Shown here piece after piece: positions 19,410 to 28,271 of a DNA stretch of 64,000 nt. The position numbers and the translations under genes are program-made. The notes beneath the pieces were generated by a model. That model was given only the letters and a program-made list of their open reading frames with translations. It was not told the origin of the DNA and did no database searches. The stretch is from Pseudomonas sp. CBZ-4 (GTDB lineage Bacteria; Pseudomonadota; Gammaproteobacteria; Pseudomonadales; Pseudomonadaceae). The DNA lies in contig NZ_ANNV01000031.1 in assembly GCF_000346755.1 (NCBI RefSeq), positions 1-64,000 of the forward strand. Direction: 5' to 3'. Every line of letters begins with the position of its first letter. The first letter of the stretch is position 1.

Positions 19410-21413
19410 ATGTTCGCTCCTGCCAATCACAGTGCCTTCAACCTGACCCTGGACGGGGTCGCCAGTGACCTCAAGGTCTACCGCTTCAATGGTACCGAAG
19501 CACTCAGCCAACCCTATCGCTTTGATCTTGAACTGGTCAGCGAACAGCCCGACATCGACCTCCAGGGCCTGCTGCATCGCCCGGTGTACCTGGGCTTCGA
19601 CGACCAAGGCCATGGCGTCCATGGCCTGGTCTACCGCGTGGCGCAAGGTGATTCCGGGCGGCGCCTGACGCGTTATCAGATCAGCCTCGTGCCGCAACTG
19701 GCCTACCTGGCGCACAGCAGCCAGCAACGTATTTTCCAGCACCAGACGGTGCCGCAGATCGTGGCGCAGGTGCTGGTGGGGCAGGGCATCCAGAGCGATC
19801 GCTTTGCATTTCACGTGAGCGGCACCTACCCGGAGCGCGAGTACTGCGTGCAGTTTGGCGAGAGCGATCTGGCGTTCGTCCAGCGCCTGTGTGCCGAGGC
19901 GGGCATCCACTATCACTTCCAGCATGCGGCCGAGCGGCACCTGCTGGTGTTTGGCGATGACCAGACGGTCTTTGCCCAGGCTGAGCAGCCCACCCCTTAC
20001 ACCCCTGGCTCCGGGATGGTCGCCGACACCCCGGCGATCAAGCGTTTTGCCGTGCAACTGGAGACCCGCACCACGGCGCTGGACCTGCGTGACTACGATT
20101 GGCGCAAGCCGCGCCTGGCGTTGGACAGCGCGGCGGTAGGCGAGCAACTACCGCGCCTGGAAGTGCAGGATTATCCCGGCCACTTCAGTGACCGCGCCCA
20201 TGGCAAGTACCTTGCGCAACGTGGCCTGGAGCGCAGCCGCTGCGACTATCGGATCGCCCGTGGCAGCGGCGACGATCCGGCGCTGGCCAGCGGCCGCTTC
20301 ATGCGGATCACCGGCCACCCCCGTGAGGCCTGGAATGACCTGTGGCTGGTGACCCAGGTTGTCCACGAGGGCAAGCAGCCTCAGGTGCTGGAGGAAGCGG
20401 TCACCGAGCCGGCAGGCGGGGATTTTCGCCAGGGTTATCGCAACAGCTTTGTCGCAGCGCCGTGGGATGTGATCTTTCGCCCGCCATTGCCTGAGCGCCC
20501 GAGCATTTCCGGCTATCAGAACGCGGTGGTCACCGGCCCTGCCGACAGTGAAATCCATTGCGACGAATACGGCCGGGTCAAAGTGCAATTGGCCTGGGAC
20601 CGCAACGGCGAACACAACGACCATTCCAGCTGCTGGTTGCGGGTCGCCAGCGGCTGGGCCCATGACCGCTACGGTGTCGTGCTGATCCCGCGAGTGGGCA
20701 TGGAAGTGCTGGTGGGTTTCGTCAATGGCGATATGGACATGCCCCTGGTGATGGGCTGCCTGCCCAACGCGGCGACGCCTGTGCCCCTCGACCTGCCGGC
20801 AGACAAGACCCGCAGCACCTTCCGCAGCCACAGCAGCCCCGGTGGCGGCGGCTACAACGAACTGCGCATCGACGACCGCAAGGGCGCCGAGGAAATCTAC
20901 CTGCGCGCCCAGCGCGATTGGACCCAGCATGTGCTGCATGACCAGCAGGTGCAGGTGGATAACCGGCGTCAGGTGCGGGTGGGCGGCGAATCCCACCATG
21001 AGCTGCAAGGCGAAGAACAGCGCATCACCCACGGCAACCGCTTGACTGAAATCAAGCAGGACGATCACCTGCTGGTCGGCGGCTCCCGGCAGATGCGTGC
21101 CGGGCGCACCATTCAGATCGGTGCCGGGCAAAGCGTGGTCATCGATGCGGGCGCGTCCGTGACGATCCAAGCGGGTGGGCAGTCGATCACGTTGTCGGCG
21201 GGCGGGATTTTCAGCAGCGTGCCGATTCAGCTTGGCGGTGCGCCCGCTGCGGTCGCTGCGCCGCTGATACCTGGCATGAAAGAGACTTTACTGGCGGTCA
21301 TACCCGCGCCGTTGAGCCCCGCGCAAGTGGCCAGCTTCAAGCGCAGCGCGCCGTTTTGCGAAGAGTGTGAGCGCTGCAAGAACGGCCTGTGTTCCAACCC
21401 AGAATGGAATTAA
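19410..21413 (+). CDS. vgrG: Type VI secretion spike protein VgrG (orphan)
   Basis: A 667-residue spike-tip protein. The gp27-like base comes first (about residues 1-370, FNLTLDGVASDLKVYRFNGTE at the start), then the gp5-like OB fold (DEYGRVKVQLAWDRNGEHND) and the beta-helix needle with repeats such as VGGSRQMRAGRTIQIGAG. It ends in a short tail with a CX2CX2CX4C cysteine cluster (CEECERCKNGLC) just before the stop. ATG 19410 is used because translation then begins MFAPANHSAFNL, the usual VgrG start; an open frame extends to 19362. No other type VI genes are nearby except the adaptor that follows. Confidence 0.93.
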   Translation: MFAPANHSAFNLTLDGVASDLKVYRFNGTEALSQPYRFDLELVSEQPDIDLQGLLHRPVYLGFDDQGHGVHGLVYRVAQGDSGRRLTRYQISLVPQLAYLAHSSQQRIFQHQTVPQIVAQVLVGQGIQSDRFAFHVSGTYPEREYCVQFGESDLAFVQRLCAEAGIHYHFQHAAERHLLVFGDDQTVFAQAEQPTPYTPGSGMVADTPAIKRFAVQLETRTTALDLRDYDWRKPRLALDSAAVGEQLPRLEVQDYPGHFSDRAHGKYLAQRGLERSRCDYRIARGSGDDPALASGRFMRITGHPREAWNDLWLVTQVVHEGKQPQVLEEAVTEPAGGDFRQGYRNSFVAAPWDVIFRPPLPERPSISGYQNAVVTGPADSEIHCDEYGRVKVQLAWDRNGEHNDHSSCWLRVASGWAHDRYGVVLIPRVGMEVLVGFVNGDMDMPLVMGCLPNAATPVPLDLPADKTRSTFRSHSSPGGGGYNELRIDDRKGAEEIYLRAQRDWTQHVLHDQQVQVDNRRQVRVGGESHHELQGEEQRITHGNRLTEIKQDDHLLVGGSRQMRAGRTIQIGAGQSVVIDAGASVTIQAGGQSITLSAGGIFSSVPIQLGGAPAAVAAPLIPGMKETLLAVIPAPLSPAQVASFKRSAPFCEECERCKNGLCSNPEWN

Positions 21414-21418
21414 CGACG

Positions 21419-22102
21419 ATGCACCAAACCTTGCTTCCCGGTGAACACCTCTTCGCCATCCTGGGAGCGGCCAGCGACGCCAAGCCGCTGACGGCGTGGC
21501 GAACCCATGCAGGCGCAACGGCGCTGCACCCGGTTTGGGCCGGCACGGCCTATGCGTCATGGGAGGAGGTCATGCCCTACGTCGCCATTGTCGAGCGTGG
21601 CAGCGCGTTCCTGGATTGGGTGGCCTCCACTGCATCCACCGACTGGGGTTGGCTGGCCGTCTCGTCCATCCCGTTGGAAACGGTGATCGCGCACCTGCAA
21701 AGCCTGACCAAGGTGTACCTGCCTGACGGTCAGGTGGTGTTCCTGCGCTTCTGGGACGGCGCCCAGATGTTGCCGATCATTCAGCAATCAGGTGGGGAGA
21801 TATTGCCCGTATTCCAGCGTTACCTGATTAATGGCCAGGCGTTGAGCGTGGCGACAGTCGCGGTGACGGCCGCCAAACCCAGCCCATGGTGGCAAGTGCC
21901 TGTACCACTGATGGCGCTGCTGGCAGAGCAATCACCGCATACGCTGATCGACAACCTGCTGCAATGGCTCGAAGAACAGCGCCCCGACCTCTGCGCCGCC
22001 TTCACGCCGGCGACCTTGCGCCACAAGGTCGCCCGCTTCGTGCGGATTTCGCCCATCAGCCATGCAGCGCTGGCCAACTGCATCGCCTCAGAGCTGGGTT
22101 GA
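21419..22102 (+). CDS. DUF4123 protein, type VI effector adaptor (Tap/TEC family)
   Basis: A 227-residue protein starting 6 bases after vgrG. The first half looks like DUF4123 (LFAILGAASDAKPLTAW... MPYVAIVE... WGWLAVSSIPLETVIAHLQSLTKV), a chaperone/adaptor that loads a toxic effector on its cognate VgrG. GTG at 21389 or ATG 21404 would overlap vgrG; ATG 21419 was chosen for its position, with GGAA 10-14 bases upstream. The usual next gene, the effector, is absent: the following gene is metY on the other strand, whose end overlaps this one by 15 bases. Confidence 0.8.
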   Translation: MHQTLLPGEHLFAILGAASDAKPLTAWRTHAGATALHPVWAGTAYASWEEVMPYVAIVERGSAFLDWVASTASTDWGWLAVSSIPLETVIAHLQSLTKVYLPDGQVVFLRFWDGAQMLPIIQQSGGEILPVFQRYLINGQALSVATVAVTAAKPSPWWQVPVPLMALLAEQSPHTLIDNLLQWLEEQRPDLCAAFTPATLRHKVARFVRISPISHAALANCIASELG

Positions 22103-23365
22103 ACCCAGGGCCTGTTGCAAGTCTTCGATCAGGTCTTCAATCGCCTCGATGCCCACCGACAGGCGGATCATTTCCGGTTTCACCCCGGCCTTGGCCTGCT
22201 CCTGTTCGTTCATCTGCCGATGGGTGGTGGAGGCCGGGTGGCAGGCCAGGGACTTGGCATCGCCGATATTCACCAGGCGCTTGAAGATTTGCAGCGCGTC
22301 GTAGAAGCGCACGCCGGCTTCATAGCCGCCCTTCAAGCCAAACGAGAGGATCGCCGAGGGTTTGCCTTGCAGGTATTTCTGCGCCAGGGCGTGGTGCGGA
22401 TGATCCGGCAGGCCGGCGTAGCTGACCCATTCCACGTCGCGATGGCCTTGCAGGAACTGCGCGACCTTCAAGGCGTTTTCAGTGTGGCGCTCCATGCGCA
22501 GCGCGAGGGTTTCCAGGCCTTGCAGCAGCAGGAACGCGTTCATCGGTGCCAGCGCCGCGCCGGTATTGCGCAGCGGCACGGTGCGGGCGCGGGCGATGAA
22601 GGCGGCGGGGCCGAATTTTTCCGTGTAGACCACGCCGTGATAGGCCGGCTCGGGGTTGTTGAGGCCGGGGAATTTTTCCGGGTAGTCGGTCCAGGGGAAG
22701 GTGCCGCTGTCGACAATCACGCCGCCCAGGGAGTTGCCATGGCCGCCGATGTACTTGGTCAGCGAATGCACGACGATGTCGGCGCCGAACCTGATCGGCT
22801 TGCACAGGATCGGCGTGGCCACGGTGTTGTCCACCATCAGCGGCACGCCACGGGCATGGGCGACGTCGGCCAGGGCTTGCAGGTCGATGATATTGCCTGC
22901 CGGGTTGCCGATGCTTTCGCAGTACACCAGCTTGGTGTTGTCGTCGATCAGTTCGGCGATGGCTTGCGCGGAGTCGTCACGGGCGAAGCGCACGTCCACG
23001 CCAAAGCTCGGCAGCAGGTGCGCGAACAGGGTGTAGGTGCCACCGTAGAGCTGTGGCGTGGTGACGATATTGTCGCCGGCACGCGTCAGCGTCTGGATCG
23101 CATAGTGGATCGCCGCGCTGCCGGCCGACACGGCCAGGGCCGCGATGCCGCCTTCCAGCGCCGCAATGCGCTGTTCCAGCACGTCGTTGGTGGGGTTCAT
23201 GATGCGCGTATAGATATTGCCGGGCACGTCCAGGTTGAACAGGTCGGCGCCGTGCTGGGCGTTGTCGAATTCGAAGGCGACGTTCTGGTAGATCGGCACG
23301 GCGACGGCCTTGGTGGTGGGGTCCGACTTGAAGCCGTGGTGCAGTGCGATGGTGGCGTCTTTCAT
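22088..23365 (-). CDS. metY: O-acetylhomoserine (thiol)-lyase, MetY type
   Basis: A 425-residue PLP enzyme of the Cys/Met metabolism family that forms homocysteine from O-acetylhomoserine and sulfide. It has the PLP-lysine segment VHSLTKYIGGHGNSLGGVI (Lys near residue 205), the N-terminal VPIYQNVAFEFDNAQHGADLF, and YTRIMNPTNDVLEQRIAALEGG. Length over 420 and the HGNSLGG loop separate MetY from the 390-residue MetZ/MetB. ATG 23365 follows a GGGAGG site; the open frame back to 23422 lacks family similarity. It may also act on O-acetylserine. It is convergent with the Tap gene. Confidence 0.92.
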   Translation of the reverse strand: MKDATIALHHGFKSDPTTKAVAVPIYQNVAFEFDNAQHGADLFNLDVPGNIYTRIMNPTNDVLEQRIAALEGGIAALAVSAGSAAIHYAIQTLTRAGDNIVTTPQLYGGTYTLFAHLLPSFGVDVRFARDDSAQAIAELIDDNTKLVYCESIGNPAGNIIDLQALADVAHARGVPLMVDNTVATPILCKPIRFGADIVVHSLTKYIGGHGNSLGGVIVDSGTFPWTDYPEKFPGLNNPEPAYHGVVYTEKFGPAAFIARARTVPLRNTGAALAPMNAFLLLQGLETLALRMERHTENALKVAQFLQGHRDVEWVSYAGLPDHPHHALAQKYLQGKPSAILSFGLKGGYEAGVRFYDALQIFKRLVNIGDAKSLACHPASTTHRQMNEQEQAKAGVKPEMIRLSVGIEAIEDLIEDLQQALGSTQL

Positions 23366-23539
23366 GATTGTTATTGACCTCCCTGGATAGTGGATTGCCA
23401 CAATAAATCTGCACCCACCCAAGTATTTAGATTTTTTTCAGCCAGCCACCTGCTTTTGCGGCATAAGCACCGCCCGGCATGCCGCGCTGCACCAAAGCCT
23501 GCGTAACAGGTAAACTTCGCCCCCTGCGCAGGAGCAACC

Positions 23540-24376
23540 ATGAATTATCGTCACGCCTTTCACGCCGGCAACCACGCCGATGTCTTCAAACACCTGACCT
23601 TGACCCGCCTCATCGCCCTGATGTCGCGCAAGGAGCAGCCGTTCACCTACCTCGATACCCACGCCGGGATCGGCCTGTACGACTTGCAGGGCGACCAGGC
23701 CAACCGTACCGGTGAATACCTGGAAGGCATTGCGCGCCTGTGGGGCCAAAGCGACCTGCCGCCGCTGACCGCTGATTACATGCGCGTGCTGCACGAGATG
23801 AACCCGGATGGCCAGTTGCGCTACTACCCGGGCTCGCCGGAGCTGGCGCGCCGCCTCACGCGGCCACAGGACCGTGTGCTGCTCAATGAAAAGCACCCGG
23901 AAGACGGCGTGTTGCTCAAGGACAATATGAAGGGTGATCGCCGCGTCAAAGTGCACCTGGGTGAAGGCTGGCATGTGCCGCGTGCCCTGCTGCCGGTGCC
24001 GGAAAAACGCGCGCTGATGCTGATCGACCCACCGTTCGAGAAACTCGACGAGATGCAACGCTGCGCCGCGTCCCTCAAGGAAGCCGTGAGCCGCATGCGC
24101 CAGACCGTCGCCGCCATCTGGTACCCGGTGAAGGACCAGCGCATGTTGCGCCGTTTCTACCAGGACCTGGCCGGCACGGGTGCGCCGAAGCTGTTGCGGG
24201 TGGAGTTGTTGGTGCATCCATTGGATACGCCGAACACCCTGACCGGCTCGGGCCTGGCGATTGCCAACCCGCCGTGGGGTTTGGAAGAGGAGTTGCGTGA
24301 GCTGTTGCCGTGGTTGTCCAAGCAGCTGGGGCAGACCCAGGGTGGGTGGCAGATGGATTGGTTGATTGCTGAGTAA
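23540..24376 (+). CDS. rlmJ: 23S rRNA (adenine2030-N6)-methyltransferase RlmJ
   Basis: A 278-residue SAM-dependent methyltransferase that modifies A2030 of 23S rRNA. It starts with the family signature MNYRHAFHAGNHADVFKH. It has the SAM loop FTYLDTHAGIGLYDL and the catalytic DPPFE motif near residue 163. Length agrees with E. coli RlmJ (YhiR). A GGAG site precedes the ATG. It is divergent from metY across about 170 bases and is followed by a REP pair. Confidence 0.95.
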   Translation: MNYRHAFHAGNHADVFKHLTLTRLIALMSRKEQPFTYLDTHAGIGLYDLQGDQANRTGEYLEGIARLWGQSDLPPLTADYMRVLHEMNPDGQLRYYPGSPELARRLTRPQDRVLLNEKHPEDGVLLKDNMKGDRRVKVHLGEGWHVPRALLPVPEKRALMLIDPPFEKLDEMQRCAASLKEAVSRMRQTVAAIWYPVKDQRMLRRFYQDLAGTGAPKLLRVELLVHPLDTPNTLTGSGLAIANPPWGLEEELRELLPWLSKQLGQTQGGWQMDWLIAE

Positions 24377-24397
24377 TTTGGCGCCTGCCAAATCGCT

Positions 24398-24461
24398 ATC
24401 GCGGGCAAGCCCGCTCCCACAGTTTGAACGCTACCCCTGTGGGAGCGGGCTTGCCCGCGAT
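24398..24461. repeat. REP pair in tail-to-tail arrangement
   Basis: Two REP arms point the opposite way to the REPINs elsewhere (ATCGCGGGCAAGCCC...CTCCCACA then TGTGGGAGCGGGCTTGCCCGCGAT), separated by only 16 bases. The variant uses GCGGGC-type arms. It lies between rlmJ and the convergent msrA and could act as a transcriptional barrier. Confidence 0.85.
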
Positions 24462-24471
24462 GCTTTTGGCG

Positions 24472-25119
24472 TCAGATCGGGCAGGTCACGCCCGTGCCGC
24501 CAATCCCGCAATAGCCCTGCGGATTCTTCGCCAGGTACTGCTGGTGATACGCCTCGGCGAAGTACACCGTCGGCGCTTCGTCGATTTCCGTGGTGATCTC
24601 ACCCAGCCCGGCCTTGGTCAGTTCTTGCTGATACGCCTGGGCGCTGGCTTTCGCCGCGTCCAATTGCTCCGGCGTGGTCGCATAGATCACCGAGCGGTAC
24701 TGGCTGCCGATGTCGTTGCCCTGGCGCATGCCCTGGGTCGGGTTGTGCAGTTCCCAGAACATCTTCAGCAGGTCTTCGTATTTCACTTTGGCCTGGTCAT
24801 ACACCACCAGCACCACTTCGCTGTGGCCGGTCAGGCCCGAGCAGACTTCTTCGTAGGTCGGGTTCGGCGTGAAGCCGCCGGCGTAGCCGACCACGCTGCT
24901 GACCACTCCGTCGCGCTGCCAGAACTTGCGCTCGGCGCCCCAGAAGCACCCCAGGCCGAAGATCGCGAAACCGACGTCATCCAGGAAGGGCCCCAGCAAT
25001 GGGTTGCCGTTGACGAAGTGGGTTTCCGGCAGCGCCATCGGGGTTTCGCGGCCAGGCAAAGCTTGTTCTGCAGTAGGAAGCACGTTTTTATTCACCAGAA
25101 TTTCCGAGCGCAAGACCAT
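24472..25119 (-). CDS. msrA: Peptide methionine sulfoxide reductase MsrA
   Basis: A 215-residue enzyme that reduces the S-epimer of methionine sulfoxide in proteins. The catalytic GCFWGAE motif has Cys58, and the C-terminal [13 protein letters not shown] carries the two resolving cysteines used for thioredoxin-dependent recycling. It also has GYAGG and [13 protein letters not shown] family blocks. It lies directly downstream of dipA on the same strand (73 bases). This neighbour order (aceE-aceF-dipA-msrA) is shared with P. aeruginosa. Confidence 0.96.
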   Translation of the reverse strand: MVLRSEILVNKNVLPTAEQALPGRETPMALPETHFVNGNPLLGPFLDDVGFAIFGLGCFWGAERKFWQRDGVVSSVVGYAGGFTPNPTYEEVCSGLTGHSEVVLVVYDQAKVKYEDLLKMFWELHNPTQGMRQGNDIGSQYRSVIYATTPEQLDAAKASAQAYQQELTKAGLGEITTEIDEAPTVYFAEAYHQQYLAKNPQGYCGIGGTGVTCPI

Positions 25120-25192
25120 GATCAGTCCTCTCGTCAGGTTGAGTTAGCGGTAAAGAGTCAGACAGCCAGTGTGCCCGAGTGTTACCACGCTG

Positions 25193-27886
25193 TCAGGCGA
25201 CAGGTCCGCGTGGATAGCGCTTGAGCATAGCAAACAGCTCGGCGCCGGGGATTGGCCGGTCGAACAGGTAGCCCTGGCCGACGTCGCAACGGTGCCGGCG
25301 CAGGAACGCCAGCTGTTCAGCGGTCTCGATGCCTTCGGCCACGACCTTGAGCTTGAGGTTATGGGCCATGGCGATCACCGCCGAGGTGATTTCCATGTCG
25401 TCCTGGTTGTCCGGGATTTCATGGATAAAACTGCGATCGATCTTGATGATGTCGATCGGGAATTTTTTCAGGTAACTCAGGGACGAGTAACCGGTACCGA
25501 AATCGTCCATGGCCAGGGTCAGGCCAAAGCTTTTCAGCTGGTCCAGTTGCAGGCGCGTGTCTTCGGTGGCTTCCAGCAGCAAGCCTTCGGTCAACTCCAG
25601 CTCCAGCAGGTTGGCCGGCAGGTCTTCTTCCTTGAGGATGGTGGCAATCGAGGCCACCAGGTCCGGGTCGGAGAACTGCTTGGGCGACAGGTTGATCGCC
25701 ACTTGCAAGTTGCCCATGCCGGCCGCGCTCAGTTGCTTGCTCATGCGGCAGGCCTGGCGCGCAATCCATTTGCCGATGGGGATGATCAGGCCGGTCTCTT
25801 CCGCCACGCTGATGAACTGGTCGGGGCGGATCATGCCTTTTTCCGGGTGGTTCCAGCGCAGCAGCGCTTCCATGCCCAGCAAGCGGCCGCTGCGCAGGCA
25901 CAGCTTGGGCTGGTAGAACACGTCCAGTTCGTTCTGGGTCAGGGCGCGGCGCAGGTTGTTTTCGACGAACAGCTTGTAGCTGGCTTCGGCGTTGAGCGCT
26001 TCGGTGAACACTTGCACCTGGTGTTTGCCGTTGGCCTTGGCCTTGTGCAGGGCCAGGCCGGCGTTGCGCATCAGGGTTTGCGGGTCGCGGCCATGCAGGG
26101 GGGCGCAGGCCAGGCCCACGGAGCCGGTGACGCTGATCAACTGGTTGTCGACGAACATCGGCTTGTCGAGGGTTGCCAACAGCTGGCTGGCGACTTGCTG
26201 GCCGGTTTCCAGGTCGGTGTCGTCGAGCAGCACGGCGAATTCGTTGCTGGCAAACCGCGCCAGGCTGCCGCCGGCGCTGAGGCTGTTGCGCAGGCGCCGG
26301 GCCAGGCTGATCAGCAGTTTGTCGCCGGTCTGGTGGCCGAGGCTGTCGTTGATGCGTTTGAAGTTGTCGATGTCCACCAGCAGCAGGCTGATCGGGCTGT
26401 CGCTGTCGCGGGCAAACCGTTCGTCGAGATTGCGGATAAACGCCGGGCGGTTGCCCAGGTTGGTCAGGTTGTCGGTGTAGGCCAGGCGCTCGATGCGCTG
26501 CTGGGCCAGCTTGGTCTGGGTGATGTCTTCGTAGATGCCGATGTAGTGCGTCAGCTCACGGTTGTCGCCGTACACCTTGGAGATCGACAGCTGGCCCCAG
26601 TAGGGTTCGAGGTTTTTGCGCCGGCTCTTGAATTCGCCCTGCCAGCTGTTGCTCTTGGCCAGGCTGGAAGGGGCATCGAACAGCAGCTCGCTGAGGTTCT
26701 CCAGCGCCGGCAGTTGCGCCAGGCGGTGGCCGTGGACTTCTTCGGCGCTGTACTGGGTGATCGCGGTAAAGCTTGGGTTGACGTACTCCACCACGCCGTC
26801 GCAATTGACCAGCAGAAAGGCGTTGGCGCTTTGCTCCACCGCACGCTGGAACAGGTGCAGGGCGCTGGTGGCGGTGCGCCGGTTGTGGTTGTTGATGACT
26901 TGCGCGAACTGGTCCGCCAGCTCGCCGGCAAAGGCAATCTCGTCGGCCTGCCAGATACGCGGGCTGCGGCCTTGCTCCAGGCAGAGCACGCCGACCACCT
27001 GGCCATCCACGCGGATGCTGGCGTCGAGCAGGGCCTGGATGTCCTTGGCGCGCAGTTCCTCGGCCAGCTCGCGGGTGCGCGGGTCGCGCAGGGCGTTGGT
27101 GGCGTCGATCGCGCGGCTGCTGTGCAGGGCTTCCAGGTAATCCGGGAAGCCGCTGGCATCGATGGGCTCGGGCACATAGTGTTGCTGGTCGGCACGCAGG
27201 TAGGCGGCAATCGGCACCAGGCGCTGGTCTTCGAGGTGCCAGATGCGCGCGCTGTCGACCTGGTAGATTTCGCAGGCGCTGCGGGTGATCAGCTCGGCCG
27301 CTTCCTGCAGCGAATTGTTCGCGGTGTAGCGCTGGCGGGCCAGCAGCAGGATCAGCTCCTGTTGGGCGCGCACACGTTCCAGGTGTTGCAGTTGTTCTTG
27401 CTGCGCGCGCTGGTTGAGCTCAAGGGCGATCTGCAGGCGGCTGTTCTGGCTTTCCAGATCGGCTGTCGGGGCGGTCGTCGGGATTTCACTGAACAGGCCG
27501 TCGACCACCATCAGGTAGCCGCGCAGCAGGTGGCGATTGTGTTGTTTGTAGGCTTCGCCCATTTCCAGCAGGCTCAGCGGGCCGTCACTGGTGTGCAGGG
27601 TGTAGCGCACCAGGTAGTGGGGACTGTGGCTGAGTTGTTGCTGGATCGCATCATGCAGCTGATAACGCGCCTGGGGCTCCATCAGGCTGGCGTAGGGGGT
27701 GCCGAGCAAGGCACACAGCTCGACCGCCGGCAGGCCGAATTGGCGTTCGCAATTGGGGTCGAGGTAGAGCAGGGCCCAGCTTGCCTCATTCAGCCGCTCG
27801 AAACGCAGCATACCGAGGCGCGAAGGCACCGGTAATTGCGTCACTACCTCGGCCGCCATACGGGCGACATCGGGTTGGCTTTTCAT
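25193..27886 (-). CDS. dipA: c-di-GMP phosphodiesterase, DipA type (PAS-GAF-PAS-degenerate GGDEF-EAL)
   Basis: An 897-residue cytosolic multidomain protein. From the N-terminus: a PAS-like segment (about 20-120), a coiled region, a GAF domain (about 190-335), a PAS (about 345-460), a GGDEF-fold domain whose signature is ASNEF (near 546), and an EAL domain with EALLRW (near 672), NLSPKQF, and DDFGTGYSSLSYLKKFPID. The degenerate GGDEF cannot make c-di-GMP but may bind GTP; the EAL residues look intact, so hydrolysis of c-di-GMP is expected. The same degenerate motif and the aceF neighbourhood identify DipA, which in P. aeruginosa is needed for biofilm dispersion. Cytosolic; no membrane helix seen. 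Confidence 0.9.
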   Translation of the reverse strand: MKSQPDVARMAAEVVTQLPVPSRLGMLRFERLNEASWALLYLDPNCERQFGLPAVELCALLGTPYASLMEPQARYQLHDAIQQQLSHSPHYLVRYTLHTSDGPLSLLEMGEAYKQHNRHLLRGYLMVVDGLFSEIPTTAPTADLESQNSRLQIALELNQRAQQEQLQHLERVRAQQELILLLARQRYTANNSLQEAAELITRSACEIYQVDSARIWHLEDQRLVPIAAYLRADQQHYVPEPIDASGFPDYLEALHSSRAIDATNALRDPRTRELAEELRAKDIQALLDASIRVDGQVVGVLCLEQGRSPRIWQADEIAFAGELADQFAQVINNHNRRTATSALHLFQRAVEQSANAFLLVNCDGVVEYVNPSFTAITQYSAEEVHGHRLAQLPALENLSELLFDAPSSLAKSNSWQGEFKSRRKNLEPYWGQLSISKVYGDNRELTHYIGIYEDITQTKLAQQRIERLAYTDNLTNLGNRPAFIRNLDERFARDSDSPISLLLVDIDNFKRINDSLGHQTGDKLLISLARRLRNSLSAGGSLARFASNEFAVLLDDTDLETGQQVASQLLATLDKPMFVDNQLISVTGSVGLACAPLHGRDPQTLMRNAGLALHKAKANGKHQVQVFTEALNAEASYKLFVENNLRRALTQNELDVFYQPKLCLRSGRLLGMEALLRWNHPEKGMIRPDQFISVAEETGLIIPIGKWIARQACRMSKQLSAAGMGNLQVAINLSPKQFSDPDLVASIATILKEEDLPANLLELELTEGLLLEATEDTRLQLDQLKSFGLTLAMDDFGTGYSSLSYLKKFPIDIIKIDRSFIHEIPDNQDDMEITSAVIAMAHNLKLKVVAEGIETAEQLAFLRRHRCDVGQGYLFDRPIPGAELFAMLKRYPRGPVA

Positions 27887-28110
27887 GGGGGAAACTCGCT
27901 TGGGAAAATGCGCACGGCGCCGGGCTCACGCCCTCTTTTCTGTCGCCTGCGGCAAGGTTGCATCATGCAGCACGCACTGACAAGAGAGGATGAAGGCTAA
28001 GTGCTATAAGGGGGTTATCGGCCGCGCGGGGGATTTCTGAAATGGCGGTGATGGAAGGTGTACAAACCTGTTTTGCCTGTCCAGTTATCTAGGCAAAAAA
28101 ACCGTATACA

Positions 28111-28163
28111 GGGGGACGCGGAGCGTCCGGGGCGGCGTTACCACGCGGAGCGTGGGAACGATC
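28111..28163. repeat. Double-hairpin intergenic repeat (GACGCGGAGCGTC type)
   Basis: Two hairpins lie side by side, GGACGC-GGA-GCGTCC and CCACGC-GGA-GCGTGG, followed by GAACGATC. I recall this paired element as frequent between genes in fluorescent pseudomonads; only one copy was noticed in this window. The rest of the 385-base gap between dipA and aceF holds the aceF terminator and a small hairpin at 28240-28260. Confidence 0.7.
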
Positions 28164-28171
28164 AAACAGGC

Positions 28172-28198
28172 AAAAAAAGCCCCGCCAAGTGGCGGGGT
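28172..28198 (-). terminator. Intrinsic terminator of aceEF
   Basis: Read on the minus strand, CCCCGCCACTTGGCGGGG is followed by CTTTTTTT. It lies about 75 bases after the aceF stop and separates aceEF from dipA. Confidence 0.85.
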
Positions 28199-28271
28199 TG
28201 AGGTACGAGCGTGTGGCGCTCGGAAATCGGTGCAACCGGACCTCCCCGATGAAAGGGAGGCCCGTCGCGGC

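Noticed and set aside
25169..27835. 888-codon open frame antisense to dipA
   Set aside because: Low-complexity Gln/Val/Ala composition and full overlap with DipA make it a shadow frame.
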